From: JAKVCB01 sp963578605
Lineage (GTDB): Bacteria > Planctomycetota > Planctomycetia > Pirellulales > Lacipirellulaceae
Reading direction: 5' to 3'
DNA length: 64,000 nt
NCBI GenBank assembly: GCA_963578605.1
Contig: CAUZEA010000005.1
Coordinates: forward strand, 1-64,000
Positions 52,869 through 61,919 of the stretch are shown piece after piece. Position 1 is the stretch's first letter, and each line of letters opens with the position of its first letter. Under the pieces are notes generated by a model. That model ran no database searches and was not told the DNA's origin. It saw only the letters and a list, made by a program, of their open reading frames with translations. The position numbers and the translations under genes are program-made.

Positions 52869-54290
52869 ATGTTTGAGAAGCCAAACCTCCTGATAATCAT
52901 GTCCGATCAGCATGCTGCGGATACGATCGGGGGCATGCGGCATCCGGCCGTACAGACGCCCGCCCTGGATCAGCTCATGGCGAACGGGATTTCCTTCCGT
53001 AACGCGTACTGCGGTTACCCTATGTGTACGCCGTCGCGGGCAAGTTTCATGACCGGCCAGTTGACGCCTGAGCACGGCGTGTGGGAACTCGGCACGCCGT
53101 TGCGATCGGACCTGCCGACATGGGCGCACGTGCTTCGCCAGGCAGGCTATTGCACCTCGATCAGTGGCCGTATGCATTTCGTCGGTAACGATAAGATGCA
53201 TGGTTTCCAGAGAAGGGCACATCCCGACATAGCCGAGATGCTGACGCCGTCGGCCTACGGCGACTGGGATGAACCGCAGGGTGATGACCATGTCATGCTC
53301 GCAGCGATCAAGAGCGCGGGCCCGACGCAGGAGCCGACAGAGGCGGAGCGATTCGACAGTGCCGTTTCCGAGGCAGCCATAGAGGAGATGTCCTTCCTCG
53401 TATCGAATCAAAGCAGTCGCCCATGGGCCCTTATGGTGGGCCTCTATCTACCGCACTTCGAGTACGCGATAAGCCAGGCTTACTACGACAGGTATGACGG
53501 TGTGGACATCCCACTGCCTCGTGTTCCTCCCAATGGACAGACCTACGAAGACCTGATCCCGACACAACTCGAGGACAACAGAAAATGGCTGGGACTGACC
53601 AGCGATGGCGCATCTGAAGATGAAGTGCGAACGGCACGCCGATGCTACTACGGCATGATCACCTGCATGGATGAATTGATCGGCAGACTCATTTCTCACC
53701 TGCATCAGGTCGGAGCAGCTGACAACACATGGGTGATCTATCTTTCAGATCACGGCGACAACATGGGGGAGCACGGATTCTGGTCGAAGCTGAATTTTTA
53801 CGAGGACAGTGTTCGCATTCCTTTTGTGATTGCGCCACCCGCGCATGCCAATTCGGGCGCCCAGTGTGAGACTCCTGTGTCGATGGTCGATTGGATGAGT
53901 ACGGTTCTTGACCTTGCAGGCCAGGAACTGGCATTCGAGGAGTTGCCCGGACGTTCGCTCGTGCCATTGATCGAAAACCCGGCGCTAGAATGGTCTGAAC
54001 GAGCTGTCTTTTCCGACTACGCCTGCGATGGCACTCGCGTGCCGATGCGGATGATTCGTCGTGGACGATGGAAAGCCTGTTTTGCGCCGGGCCTGCCGCC
54101 GCTGCTGTTTGATCTCGACAGTGACCCCTATGAATGGAATGACCTCAGCACAGAGGACTCCACCCGGCATATTCTCGAGGACCTCTATGGCCTTGCGTGC
54201 TCGAGCGGATGGGATGCTGAATCTCTACGAGACGATATTCTGCTGCACAAGCGGCGATTGAAGTACATCAATCAGGCGGAATCCATATAG
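52869..54290 (+). CDS. Type I (formylglycine) sulfatase
   Basis: I start at ATG 52869 (MFEKPNLLIIMSDQHAADT), giving 473 residues without a signal peptide, in agreement with a cytoplasmic or choline-sulfatase-like enzyme. The active-site cysteine is C53 in MCTPSRASFMTG, the CxPSR motif matured to formylglycine. Calcium ligands are in IIMSDQH and YLSDHGDNMGEHG, and KLNFYEDSVRIPFVI is a family signature. It hydrolyses a sulfate ester, substrate unknown; planctomycetes use such enzymes on sulfated algal polysaccharides. The lack of export suggests a small imported substrate. No formylglycine-generating enzyme or anaerobic maturase is encoded in this window. Confidence 0.92.
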   Translation: MFEKPNLLIIMSDQHAADTIGGMRHPAVQTPALDQLMANGISFRNAYCGYPMCTPSRASFMTGQLTPEHGVWELGTPLRSDLPTWAHVLRQAGYCTSISGRMHFVGNDKMHGFQRRAHPDIAEMLTPSAYGDWDEPQGDDHVMLAAIKSAGPTQEPTEAERFDSAVSEAAIEEMSFLVSNQSSRPWALMVGLYLPHFEYAISQAYYDRYDGVDIPLPRVPPNGQTYEDLIPTQLEDNRKWLGLTSDGASEDEVRTARRCYYGMITCMDELIGRLISHLHQVGAADNTWVIYLSDHGDNMGEHGFWSKLNFYEDSVRIPFVIAPPAHANSGAQCETPVSMVDWMSTVLDLAGQELAFEELPGRSLVPLIENPALEWSERAVFSDYACDGTRVPMRMIRRGRWKACFAPGLPPLLFDLDSDPYEWNDLSTEDSTRHILEDLYGLACSSGWDAESLRDDILLHKRRLKYINQAESI

Positions 54291-54383
54291 TTGAGCCCAC
54301 CGATCATCAAAGTGACATCGTTTTAAGCATTCGCTCAGCGTCGTGCCGACGTGCCAACTGGGCTGAAAGAAGATGTGGCAGTC

Positions 54384-54645
54384 CCGACGCTGATAGTCGA
54401 GCACGACAGCTACGAGACGGAAGTCGATTTGAATGGTACGCCCAATGGCGGGCGGGATGCAGATGCTGGCTGGTCCGTGGAAGGACGACTTGCCTGGATG
54501 AGTTTCCTACACACCGAGGGGTATCCGAGGATTGATGAGACATGGCGATTTACTCTCTGCCGTTACGATTATCCGGCCGACAACGGCAACCCGGAACTCT
54601 CCACGTGCGAGCCGTTGAGCGAAGTCAATTTTCACCGTCCGTGCG
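54384..54645 (+). pseudogene. Fragment of a CBM9-like carbohydrate-binding domain gene
   Basis: The frame 54351-54695 contains YETEVDLNGTPNGGRDADAG, GWSVEGRLAWMSF and WRFTLCRYDYPADNGNPELS. These are in the order and style of family 9 carbohydrate-binding modules that planctomycetes attach to secreted enzymes. No start, signal peptide or rest of an enzyme is present. The coding sense ends near 54650, where the fragment meets the truncated symporter fragment on the other strand. Confidence 0.7.
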
Positions 54646-54680
54646 CGGCTGGTCCCCGTCCCATTGCATGCAACCGCGAA

Positions 54681-54794
54681 CTAGCCCGTCCTTGAATATC
54701 TTCTGGTCGGCGCAACTACCCCGACGGTAATCATCAAGAGCAGGATCCCGGCCAGTACGGCATAGTCGAATGACGTGAATGCCAATAGCATCAT
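54681..54794 (-). pseudogene. 5' fragment of a sodium:solute symporter-like gene
   Basis: An ATG at 54794 starts MMLLAFTSFDYAVLAGILLL followed by MITVGVVAPTRR and a stop at 54681, in all 37 codons. The beginning of a helix with DYAVLAGYLLL-like sequence is typical of SSS-family sodium/solute symporters, whose remaining 13 helices are missing. It follows the PhyH gene on the same strand, so the two probably formed a transport-and-catabolism unit. Confidence 0.55.
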
Positions 54795-54809
54795 ATCCCG
54801 TGCAGTCAC

Positions 54810-55778
54810 TCAACAGATCATCCCGATTTTTCCGGCAGGACCGTGCCCGATCGGGTTCTTTCCAATCCAGCGCTGGTCGATAGGTTCACTGGCAAGTTGA
54901 TACCGTGTGTCCGTGGAGATCCAAAGGCGATTGGTCTGATTATCCATCCCCGCGTGCATCGTATACCGCGTGAACACCAGCACGTCACCCGCCTGGTAAT
55001 TGGTCGACAATCAGCGTCGGTCCAATTGCTTTTGCGTCGCCACCGCGTCTTGTGAGTAAGCCCCCGAGTCGACCTGATCCGACCAGGACTTTTTGCCCGA
55101 TTCGATGTCAGCTGCCTCTTCCGAGTTGGTGTAGTAAGTGTCGACATCGAGTTTTCCGTACGTGCTTTTGACTTCCTCCAACTGATGGGACCGCTCAGCA
55201 ATCATCAGCCCCCCCATCTCTAACGGTGTATCGCCCAATGGAGTCCAACTCGTAAAAACCCGCTGCGTACCACGCCCCATGTAGACGATGTCGCAGTGCG
55301 GAAAGCTGGTCGATAGCATACGGCGCAGAAGAAGACAACCTGACGTACCGGCGTGGTTACCTTTTACGCGCATCCAGGTCCGGTCAAAGTGGCGAACAGG
55401 CCCTCCCAGAAATCGCGCGAAAAAATCCATTATTGCCCCCGAATAGAGCAATTTGTCCAGTGGCGGATTGTTGGCGCTCAGCTGGTGGAAGTCTTGTTCA
55501 TTGTCGAAAGTAAAATCAGCATCATTCCGTACAACCCCATCCATGAGCGGCAAGTCCGTGTCGAGCATTCCCAAGGCGCTGATGCGGCCCAGGACTTCGC
55601 GCCTGGCTGCCATCACTTCGTCAAGGTCGAGCAGTCCGGGCAAGAGGACATAACCGTCTTCATCAATGCGCCGCCGGAGTTCAACGAAGTCGCCCAGGGC
55701 ATCCCCGGACGATCGCAACTGGCCAAAAGCCTGGCGAGAAGTGTCCAATGGCTGACCGCGGTAGTATAGTTTTGACAT
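54810..55778 (-). pseudogene. Phytanoyl-CoA dioxygenase family (PhyH) gene with an in-frame TGA
   Basis: From ATG 55778 (MSKLYYRGQPLDTSRQAFG) the frame encodes an Fe(II)/2-oxoglutarate dioxygenase-like protein. It contains EDGYVLLPGLLDLDEVMAAR near the front, HCDIVYMGRGTQRVFTSW with the HxD iron pair, and GGLMIAERSHQ. At 55011 the codon is TGA in LDRR-stop-LSTNYQAGDVLVFT; the unbroken frame continues to 54810 with RYTMHAGMDN, which has the distal iron histidine, and the 2-oxoglutarate-binding arginine in STDTRYQL. TGG to TGA is the simplest change. The truncated product would lack the second histidine and the arginine and should be inactive. With the stop read through the protein is 322 residues, a normal length. 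Confidence 0.82.
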
Positions 55779-55886
55779 CGTGTCACATTGGATGGCGATT
55801 AACTTTCCTACTGCAAATTGTCTGTCGCTGGGTTGACGTCTGGGAAATGCTTGTCCGGTCTTGTCGCTAATGATCCGCTTGTTCAA

Positions 55887-55928
55887 TACACTCCCAATCG
55901 GTTCTTATACACTCCCAATTGGTTCTTA
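55887..55928. repeat. Two 21-bp tandem repeats upstream of PhyH
   Basis: Units 55887-55907 and 55908-55928 both read TACACTCCCAAT(C/T)GGTTC followed by TTA and differ at one base. They lie 110-150 bp upstream of the PhyH start on its promoter side. They may be regulatory sites or slippage products. Confidence 0.85.
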
Positions 55929-55939
55929 TAGAAACCAGT

Positions 55940-56311
55940 TTAAGTTCCCCAAATCACGCCGTCAACGAAATCACTTGCGAGGTTCAGTAAGTCAAACTGC
56001 CTTTGATTGACAATCCCTTTGTGACGCCACAGCGTCAGCGGCCAGGTACCTGGTTTTAAACCCACCTGCGACGCCTCTGCTGGCATATCCGTGTACCTGA
56101 GTTCCGAGACCAAAGTGGCCGTCATGTTCAGGCCCACGGGAAACCAACTCATCTTCCGCCCGCTCAGAAAAAAATCCGGACTCGTGTGCTACTGGCGACT
56201 GAACCAAGCCCCGATCCATGTGCCGCTGAGCCTCGCAGTTAAACCGACAGGCCCGCTTCGGGTTGCACCAGCCACCGTGAGAACCATCTCCAGTTTGTAC
56301 CATCTTTTCAT
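55940..56311 (-). pseudogene. Small gene of unknown function with an in-frame TAG
   Basis: From ATG 56311 (MKRWYKLEMVLTVAGATRSG) the frame reads PVGLTARLSGTWIGAWFSRQ, then TAG at 56189-56191, then HTSPDFFLSGRKMSWFPVG and continues with protein-like sequence to TAA at 55940 (123 codons with the stop). The phrase WYKLEMVLTVAG followed by GLTARL is like the end of planctomycete LamG-type domains. A Tyr codon changed to TAG is the simplest explanation. It is probably a remnant of a larger secreted protein. It diverges from the sialidase. Confidence 0.55.
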
Positions 56312-56382
56312 TGGAGGACGCCCAACCAACACGTTACAATCCAAGAGGAAAACCATCACGAACACGATACCCCGTTGTCACC

Positions 56383-57975
56383 ATGAAAAAACTTGTCGCA
56401 ATTTTCGCCTGTTTACTGGCCAGTGTGGTCTCACCGTTATCGACTCAAGAGATCGATGCAGCCGACCTGTCGGCCTCGGTCACCCAGCGTGTACACCCCG
56501 TGCTGGTGCGGAATGAACACAATGCCTTGTTCCAGATCACAATTTCGGCAGAATCCCCCTTTGTCGAGCTTCGCTCGCTGACCGTATCGCTCCGCGGTAC
56601 CGATGATCATCACGACATCGATGCCCTGGAACTGTTTTTCGCGGGAGAGGATGGAAAATTAAGCACCGCAATGCGCTTTGGAGACGCCCTGCAACCGGGC
56701 GGTCAGACGGTGGTCATGCGCGGACATGCCAGGCTGCACCAGGGTGAAAATCACTTCTGGTTGTCCTGCCGCCTGGCGGCAACCGCCAGCCTGGACCACA
56801 AGGTCGACGCAACGTGTGTCGATATCGACACCACCGCCGGCCATATCAAGCCGGTCGATCGTACCGGTGACTTGAGAAAGCGGATCGGTATCGCACTCCG
56901 CAAGCACTACGACGACGGAGTCCACACGTATCGCATCCCGGCGCTGGCCACCACACCCCAAAATACCCTGCTATGTGTCTACGACATGCGGCGACGCGCG
57001 TCCCGCGATCTTCAGGAAGACATCGACATCGGCTTGTTGCGAAGCGTCGATGGAGGGCAAACCTGGGAGCCACAACGCATCATCATGGACCAGGGAACCT
57101 ACGGCGGAAAGCCGCAAGAACTCAACGGTGTCAGTGATCCGGGGATCATTGTTGATCCGGCTACCGGTGAGATCTTTTGTTTCGCTGTCTGGATGGTTGG
57201 TAAAGAGGGAAAGCATCAGTGGACCGCCGACGGTTCCGAACCGGGATTCGAAATCGGTAAGAGTGCCCAACTCCTGATGGTCCGTAGTCGCGATGACGGA
57301 CAGACCTGGTCCAAGCCCCAGAACATGACCCGTGCCTGGAAAGAAAAGGAATGGGTCCTTTACGCACCTTCACCTCAGCAGGGGATCGCGCTGGCCGATG
57401 GTACCTTGGTCATGCCGACTCAGGGCCGCAATGCCCAGGGGCGGGAATTCTCAAACCTGCTCACCAGTGACGATCATGGTGCCCACTGGACGGTCAGCCA
57501 GCCGGCATCCGTGGGGAACAGCGAGTGCCAGGCGGTTCAACTCGGTGATGGATCCATCATGTTGAACATGAGAACCGAACACGGAGTCAAGTTCCGGACC
57601 GTTGCCACAACTCGCGACCTTGGCCAGACCTGGGTTCCCGATGTCACCAATCGCAAGACCCTCATCGAACCGGGATGTAACGGCAGCCTCTGTCGGTTTG
57701 ATTTTCGACAGGGCGGTCACGACCGCTACGTCCTGCTGTTCGCCAACCCGCATTCCCAAACCGGGCGGGATCATCACTCGATCCAGGTCAGTTTTGACGA
57801 TGGAGTTACCTGGCCCGAGGAAAATCGCATCTTGCTGGATGAGTTCCGCGGCGCTGGCTACCCAAGCCTTAGCCGCGTTGATGATACCCATGTCGGGATT
57901 GTTTACGAAGGAAGCCAGGCTCACCTGGTATTCGAGCGGTTATCGCTCGACGAGCTACTGCAGCCGGGAGACTAG
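56383..57975 (+). CDS. Exo-alpha-sialidase-like protein with Asp-box repeats
   Basis: I start at ATG 56383 (MKKLVAIFACLLASVVS), a clean signal peptide, giving 530 residues. About 150 residues of beta-sandwich come first (VRNEHNALFQITISAESPF), as in bacterial sialidases with an N-terminal lectin-like domain. The catalytic propeller has the FRIP-type motif in THTYRIPALATTPQ and five Asp boxes: SVDGGQTW, SRDDGQTW, TSDDHGAHW, TRDLGQTW and SFDDGVTW. The Arg-triad candidates lie in RIPAL, NMRTEHG and near GAGYPSLSRV. It would release sialic acid or a related terminal sugar in the periplasm or outside. Planctomycetes carry several such enzymes; specificity cannot be told here. Confidence 0.88.
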   Translation: MKKLVAIFACLLASVVSPLSTQEIDAADLSASVTQRVHPVLVRNEHNALFQITISAESPFVELRSLTVSLRGTDDHHDIDALELFFAGEDGKLSTAMRFGDALQPGGQTVVMRGHARLHQGENHFWLSCRLAATASLDHKVDATCVDIDTTAGHIKPVDRTGDLRKRIGIALRKHYDDGVHTYRIPALATTPQNTLLCVYDMRRRASRDLQEDIDIGLLRSVDGGQTWEPQRIIMDQGTYGGKPQELNGVSDPGIIVDPATGEIFCFAVWMVGKEGKHQWTADGSEPGFEIGKSAQLLMVRSRDDGQTWSKPQNMTRAWKEKEWVLYAPSPQQGIALADGTLVMPTQGRNAQGREFSNLLTSDDHGAHWTVSQPASVGNSECQAVQLGDGSIMLNMRTEHGVKFRTVATTRDLGQTWVPDVTNRKTLIEPGCNGSLCRFDFRQGGHDRYVLLFANPHSQTGRDHHSIQVSFDDGVTWPEENRILLDEFRGAGYPSLSRVDDTHVGIVYEGSQAHLVFERLSLDELLQPGD

Positions 57976-58020
57976 GCATCCGCGGGCGCGTTGGTACTTC
58001 GTTGTATGCGGCTGGTCACT

Positions 58021-58962
58021 TCAGCCGACCTGCTCGCGCAACTGGGCAATAAAATCATCGGCCATCGCATTTAAATCGAACTGTGGGGTCCATCCCCAGT
58101 CGCGTCGTGCCGCCTGGTCCTCAAACTCAATCGGCCAACTGTCGATCAGGTCGGCGATTTTCGGATCGGTTTCGAAGCGAATGTCGGCAGTTGGAATTCG
58201 GGCCGTGATGGCGGTGGCAATTTCCTCGGCGGTGGGTGAAAGTGCCTGCACATTGTAAACGGTGCGGGTGAGATTTTCTCGCGAGGCCTCGACCAGCTGA
58301 GTCATCGCCCGCAGTACATCCTTCACATAAATCAGGGAAGGCCTCGCCAGGGGGCGAATCCGAAACCGGAAATGGCCATCCTTCACCGTTTCGACAAAGG
58401 CGCGCGAAGCATAGGCACTGGCCGCTCCAGGAGGAGCCCCGGCCGAAACAACGATTGGCAGTCGTAGCGAACGAAAATCAAGCCCGTGACATGTGTGGTA
58501 ATAATTACCAAGTCGCTCAATGGCTGCCTTGGTGACACCATACAGGCCGACTGGCCATTGCGGATAATCTTCGGGAACCGGGTTCGGAAGTGGCGTTCCG
58601 TAGGCGGCCAGCGAGCTGGGGAAAAAAACGGTTTGCACACCATGGGCGAGCGCTTCCTCAAACAGTGCAAAAGTACCATCCATATTGACCCGCCATGCCA
58701 GCTCACGATTGGCTTCCGAAGCTCCCGAAAGCAGCGATGCAAGGTGCAATAGGATGTCGGGACGAAATTTTTCCAGAACTTCTGAGAGTCGATCGCGGCG
58801 CGTCACATCGAGCTGCACATACTGACAGCCGTCGGCAATCGGTGCCGTCGGGCCCTCGACGATATCTGCCAAAACAACGGCATGGCCACGCTCGATCAGC
58901 TCAAACGTGTGCTGGCAAGCAAGATTTCCAGCACCACCGGTGATTAAATAAGTCTTTGCCAT
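58021..58962 (-). CDS. NAD-dependent epimerase/dehydratase (extended SDR)
   Basis: The 313-residue cytoplasmic protein has the Rossmann glycine motif TGGAGNLA at residues 8-15, an acidic NAD-ribose site after VVLADIVEG, and the catalytic Tyr141 and Lys145 in YGVTK with Ser116/117 in PSSLAAYG. The overall pattern (WPVGLYGVTKAAIERLGNYY) resembles L-threonine dehydrogenase-like and UDP-galactose 4-epimerase-like extended SDRs. In a neighbourhood of sugar genes a nucleotide-sugar or sugar-acid substrate is plausible. It diverges from the aldolase at 59387. Confidence 0.88.
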   Translation of the reverse strand: MAKTYLITGGAGNLACQHTFELIERGHAVVLADIVEGPTAPIADGCQYVQLDVTRRDRLSEVLEKFRPDILLHLASLLSGASEANRELAWRVNMDGTFALFEEALAHGVQTVFFPSSLAAYGTPLPNPVPEDYPQWPVGLYGVTKAAIERLGNYYHTCHGLDFRSLRLPIVVSAGAPPGAASAYASRAFVETVKDGHFRFRIRPLARPSLIYVKDVLRAMTQLVEASRENLTRTVYNVQALSPTAEEIATAITARIPTADIRFETDPKIADLIDSWPIEFEDQAARRDWGWTPQFDLNAMADDFIAQLREQVG

Positions 58963-59386
58963 CGCACGTTTTTACAAACCACGTTGCTGTTGGTATTTCG
59001 TTGTGGTGCACCCTGTATCCTCAAATTCGCCCTCTGTCCTCAAATTCAAAACCCCCTTTCCATCGAAGGGACTCCACGACTAATGGGTGTCTTCTCAGCT
59101 GCGACCTCTTGCGCTGAATTGTGGTCTACTCTCACCAGGTAATCAATACGGCCGGTCGCGCTAACGCGTAATTGAGATAAGCCCCTCTCGACAGGCTTTG
59201 CAAACCTGGTCATTTTGTACCTGGCATACCCTATTCCGCCAATCAACCCTTAACCTTCGGCTCCAGCCCTGATATCCTTACCGCAGCCAAAGTGGCTCAA
59301 CCCTGCCTCCGCCGCGGCACACGGTGCGTCCAGGCCAGTCCCTCGCGATCAAAACCCTTCCAGACCCCAGGAAACGCCCCATTGAT
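58963..59386. other. Intergenic between divergent genes
   Basis: These bases hold the promoters of the epimerase and the aldolase. The 11-bp word TCCTCAAATTC occurs twice, at about 59019 and 59038. No open frame or RNA is convincing. Confidence 0.4.
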
Positions 59387-60367
59387 ATGGCCAGCTTGAC
59401 TCCCGGAAAAATACGTCGGCTTCAAACCGCAACCAGCCCTCGTGGTATTATCAAAATTCTTGCTATCGATCATCGCGACGTATTGCTCGAGATGCTTGAT
59501 CCCGAAAACCCGTATGCCATCCCGGACGACGAGGTCACGGATTTCAAACTTGACATTCTTCGGAAAGCAGGTAGCCTCGCTTCGGCAGTAATCCTCGATG
59601 CCAAGTATTGTATCGGACAGGCTGTTGCCACCGGTTCCCTGCCTGGGAATATTGGCTTCCTGTCGGCGCTTGAGCGAGAGCTTTACGAGGGAACTCCCCA
59701 GGCACGTGAAACGATAACGATGCCCGGCTGGGGGGTCACTCAGATCAAACGACTGGGAGCCAGCGGGGTAAAACTGGTGTTGTACTACCACCCGGATGCT
59801 GGTGAACTCACGACCCGGCAGGAGCGCGTCGCCCAACAGGCCATCGAAGAGTGCAACCGCGAAGACATTCCCATGTTTCTCGAACCGATTGCCTACTCGA
59901 TTGACGATAGCGTGGCAGACAACTCACCGGAGTTTGCCCACCAGCGGCGGCGGATTGTGCTCGAGTCTGTGCGGCGGCTCGGCGCACTCAAACCCGACGT
60001 GCTAAAAGTACAATTCCCCATCGACGGGCATTTTGACACCTCCGAATCGCAGTGGCGATCTGCCTGTGAGGAACTCAATGATTTATCGCCCTGCCCCTGG
60101 GCCTTGCTCTCAGGCGGTGACCCGTTCGAGATTTTCAAGGCTCAACTTCAGGTTGCTTGTGAAGCAGGTTGCTCCGGCTTTCTTGCCGGACGCGCCTTGT
60201 GGCGCGAACTTACCTCGACTCCCAAGGCCGCGCGAGGTGATCTTCTCCAATCGATAGTTCTGCCCCGCTTAGAGCAACTCAACGATGTTTCCGAACAATA
60301 CGGTCACCCCTGGCACGAAAAACACACGCTCCCCACCATTGACCATGACTGGTTCGCAACGTACTAG
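59387..60367 (+). CDS. LacD/tagatose-1,6-bisphosphate aldolase family protein (class I)
   Basis: I start at ATG 59387 (MASLTPGKIRRLQ), as the upstream 21 codons are not like the family. The product is 326 residues. Motifs of the LacD/YihT-type class I aldolase are ILAIDHRDVLLEML near the front, VILDAKYCIGQAV, GVKLVLYYHPD with the possible Schiff-base lysine region, FLEPIAYSIDD, PDVLKVQFPIDG and WALLSGGDPFEIF, GCSGFLAGRALW. It probably splits a phosphorylated ketose into dihydroxyacetone phosphate and an aldehyde. The FGGY kinase of this window could supply a phosphorylated substrate. No ribosome-binding site is obvious. Confidence 0.85.
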   Translation: MASLTPGKIRRLQTATSPRGIIKILAIDHRDVLLEMLDPENPYAIPDDEVTDFKLDILRKAGSLASAVILDAKYCIGQAVATGSLPGNIGFLSALERELYEGTPQARETITMPGWGVTQIKRLGASGVKLVLYYHPDAGELTTRQERVAQQAIEECNREDIPMFLEPIAYSIDDSVADNSPEFAHQRRRIVLESVRRLGALKPDVLKVQFPIDGHFDTSESQWRSACEELNDLSPCPWALLSGGDPFEIFKAQLQVACEAGCSGFLAGRALWRELTSTPKAARGDLLQSIVLPRLEQLNDVSEQYGHPWHEKHTLPTIDHDWFATY

Positions 60368-60435
60368 TTCAATCAATGGCTGATTCTGGATCGAACTGGC
60401 TGTCGCCGTAGCGGTACCAACACGACTGCTGAAAA

Positions 60436-60450
60436 GCCGGAAGTTCCGGC
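60436..60450. terminator. Short perfect palindrome after the aldolase gene
   Basis: GCCGGAA and TTCCGGC flank a single G about 70 bp after the aldolase stop, in the interval between it and the convergent Nramp gene. It could serve as a bidirectional hairpin terminator, but no T tract follows and the loop is too small for a classic one. Confidence 0.3.
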
Positions 60451-60557
60451 AAAGACGTCGGGCGGAGTTGCCCGTAAACAAGTTCAACGCAACACCGGCA
60501 CGCTCAAAACAATTGAGCCTCAGGGGAATCGAACCCGCGGCTTGGAGCCAACCCCTG

Positions 60558-61919
60558 TCAGCCCCCCCCAAGCAGGTATTTCTCTGCTCCTTTCCAGAGG
60601 GAAAAAATCGTCATCAGCGCGGTTAACATGGCCGAAGTCCACAGCCAAAGGTCCAAGGCGATCGAGGGCCGGATCCGCCGATTAAGTTTCGCATACCGCA
60701 ACCACACGGCGGCGAAGCAAATCACGGGTAATAAAAGCGCCAGTCCGATCACACCGATCACCACCAGCTGAACCGGATTCTCGCGAACCTGGGCCATCAA
60801 CGCAAAAAGAATCGAGAAAATAATCACGCTCCGTTGCACCCATCGACGCCGCACGCTGTCCTTGACATCGGTCGCACCGCGAATGATGAAAATCGCATCG
60901 GGAACGAGGCGGGCGTAAGAAGCGATCGAAACAAACAGCGTGGAAAACAGCACCAGGAAAGCGGAACCGAGAAAAAGATAAAATGCCCAGGGGCCAAGTG
61001 TTTCGGTGTACATGCGGGAGAGTTTTTCGAGTACGGCCAGACCTTCGCCCGGATCGATGTTCTGCCGATGCAGGACCGTTGCCCCGAGGAGATAGAAGGC
61101 CACGGTGGTGACCGTGTATATGACAAATGCAAGAATGCAATCGACATGCATCACGCGAATCCATCCCCGTGCCCGCTCTGCCCAGGCCTCGGAACCGTCG
61201 TCAGGACCAGTCCACCGCGCATACCCTTTTTCCAAACACCAGTAGCCATAGTAAACGAGTTCCGACGAACTGAGACCTACAATGGCAACAATACCCAGCG
61301 CCACCCCGACCCCCGCTTCGGGGAGTTGGAAACGAAAACCGTCAAGGAGATCAGGCAGGGTGATGAAGTTCGCCGTCCGCTGAAGCGCAGCCGCCGAGAA
61401 AATCGTCGCAATCGAAAAGAGGCTCACCAGCAACGTTGAAACTTTTTCGATAACGGCATATCGGCCGTTGTAGAGTATGGCGAGACAAACCGCGCAAATC
61501 ACGGGAGCCCAAAAAAACTCCTCCACACCACTTTGTCCCAGGAATAGCTTCACCGCTTCGCCAACAACTCGGGAAATAGCCCCAAGCTGGACCGACGTGG
61601 CAACAATCACAACGAGCCAGAACCAGATTGCCCAGTTCTTCGGGCCAGGCAGTCGGGCAAAGGCCTTGAGCGTGGTATCGCCCGAAGAAATTGTATAGCG
61701 GCCCAATGCCTCCTGAAGTGCAACCTTGATCACACAGGTTCCGATAATCAGCCACAGCGCTGCAAAGCCAACCTTCGCTCCGAAGGTCGTCGTCGCCAAA
61801 AGCTCACCCGATCCCACCAGCGTCGCCGTGATAATCAGCGAGGGGCCAACAAACCGGAACCGTCCCCAAATGGACTGCGGCGGATCCAGAATCGCTTCAT
61901 GTTGGGTCGCTGAAAACAT
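60558..61919 (-). CDS. Nramp-family-like transporter without canonical metal motifs
   Basis: I start at ATG 61919 (MFSATQHEAILDPPQS), supported by AGAGGA upstream; the 41-residue extension to 62042 is not protein-like. The product is 453 residues with about 11 transmembrane helices and Nramp-like order: FVGPSLIITATLVGSGELLA in TM1, VVEIVATSVQLG-like TM4, LGIVAIVGLSSSELVYYGYW in TM6. Canonical Nramp proteins have DPGN in TM1 and MPH in TM6 for manganese or iron; here these are GSGE and none. It may carry a different ion or a small organic substrate. It belongs to the planctomycete Nramp-like group. The C-terminal segment is hydrophobic to the end. Confidence 0.78.
   Translation of the reverse strand: MFSATQHEAILDPPQSIWGRFRFVGPSLIITATLVGSGELLATTTFGAKVGFAALWLIIGTCVIKVALQEALGRYTISSGDTTLKAFARLPGPKNWAIWFWLVVIVATSVQLGAISRVVGEAVKLFLGQSGVEEFFWAPVICAVCLAILYNGRYAVIEKVSTLLVSLFSIATIFSAAALQRTANFITLPDLLDGFRFQLPEAGVGVALGIVAIVGLSSSELVYYGYWCLEKGYARWTGPDDGSEAWAERARGWIRVMHVDCILAFVIYTVTTVAFYLLGATVLHRQNIDPGEGLAVLEKLSRMYTETLGPWAFYLFLGSAFLVLFSTLFVSIASYARLVPDAIFIIRGATDVKDSVRRRWVQRSVIIFSILFALMAQVRENPVQLVVIGVIGLALLLPVICFAAVWLRYAKLNRRIRPSIALDLWLWTSAMLTALMTIFSLWKGAEKYLLGGG

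Noticed and set aside
60373..60560. GGCTGATTCTGGATCGAAC on the plus strand resembles a tmRNA 5' end, and GGGTTCGATTCCCC on the minus strand resembles a tRNA or tmRNA T arm.
   Set aside because: The two signals are on opposite strands within 190 bases, no acceptor pairing or tag reading frame can be drawn, and no cloverleaf forms.
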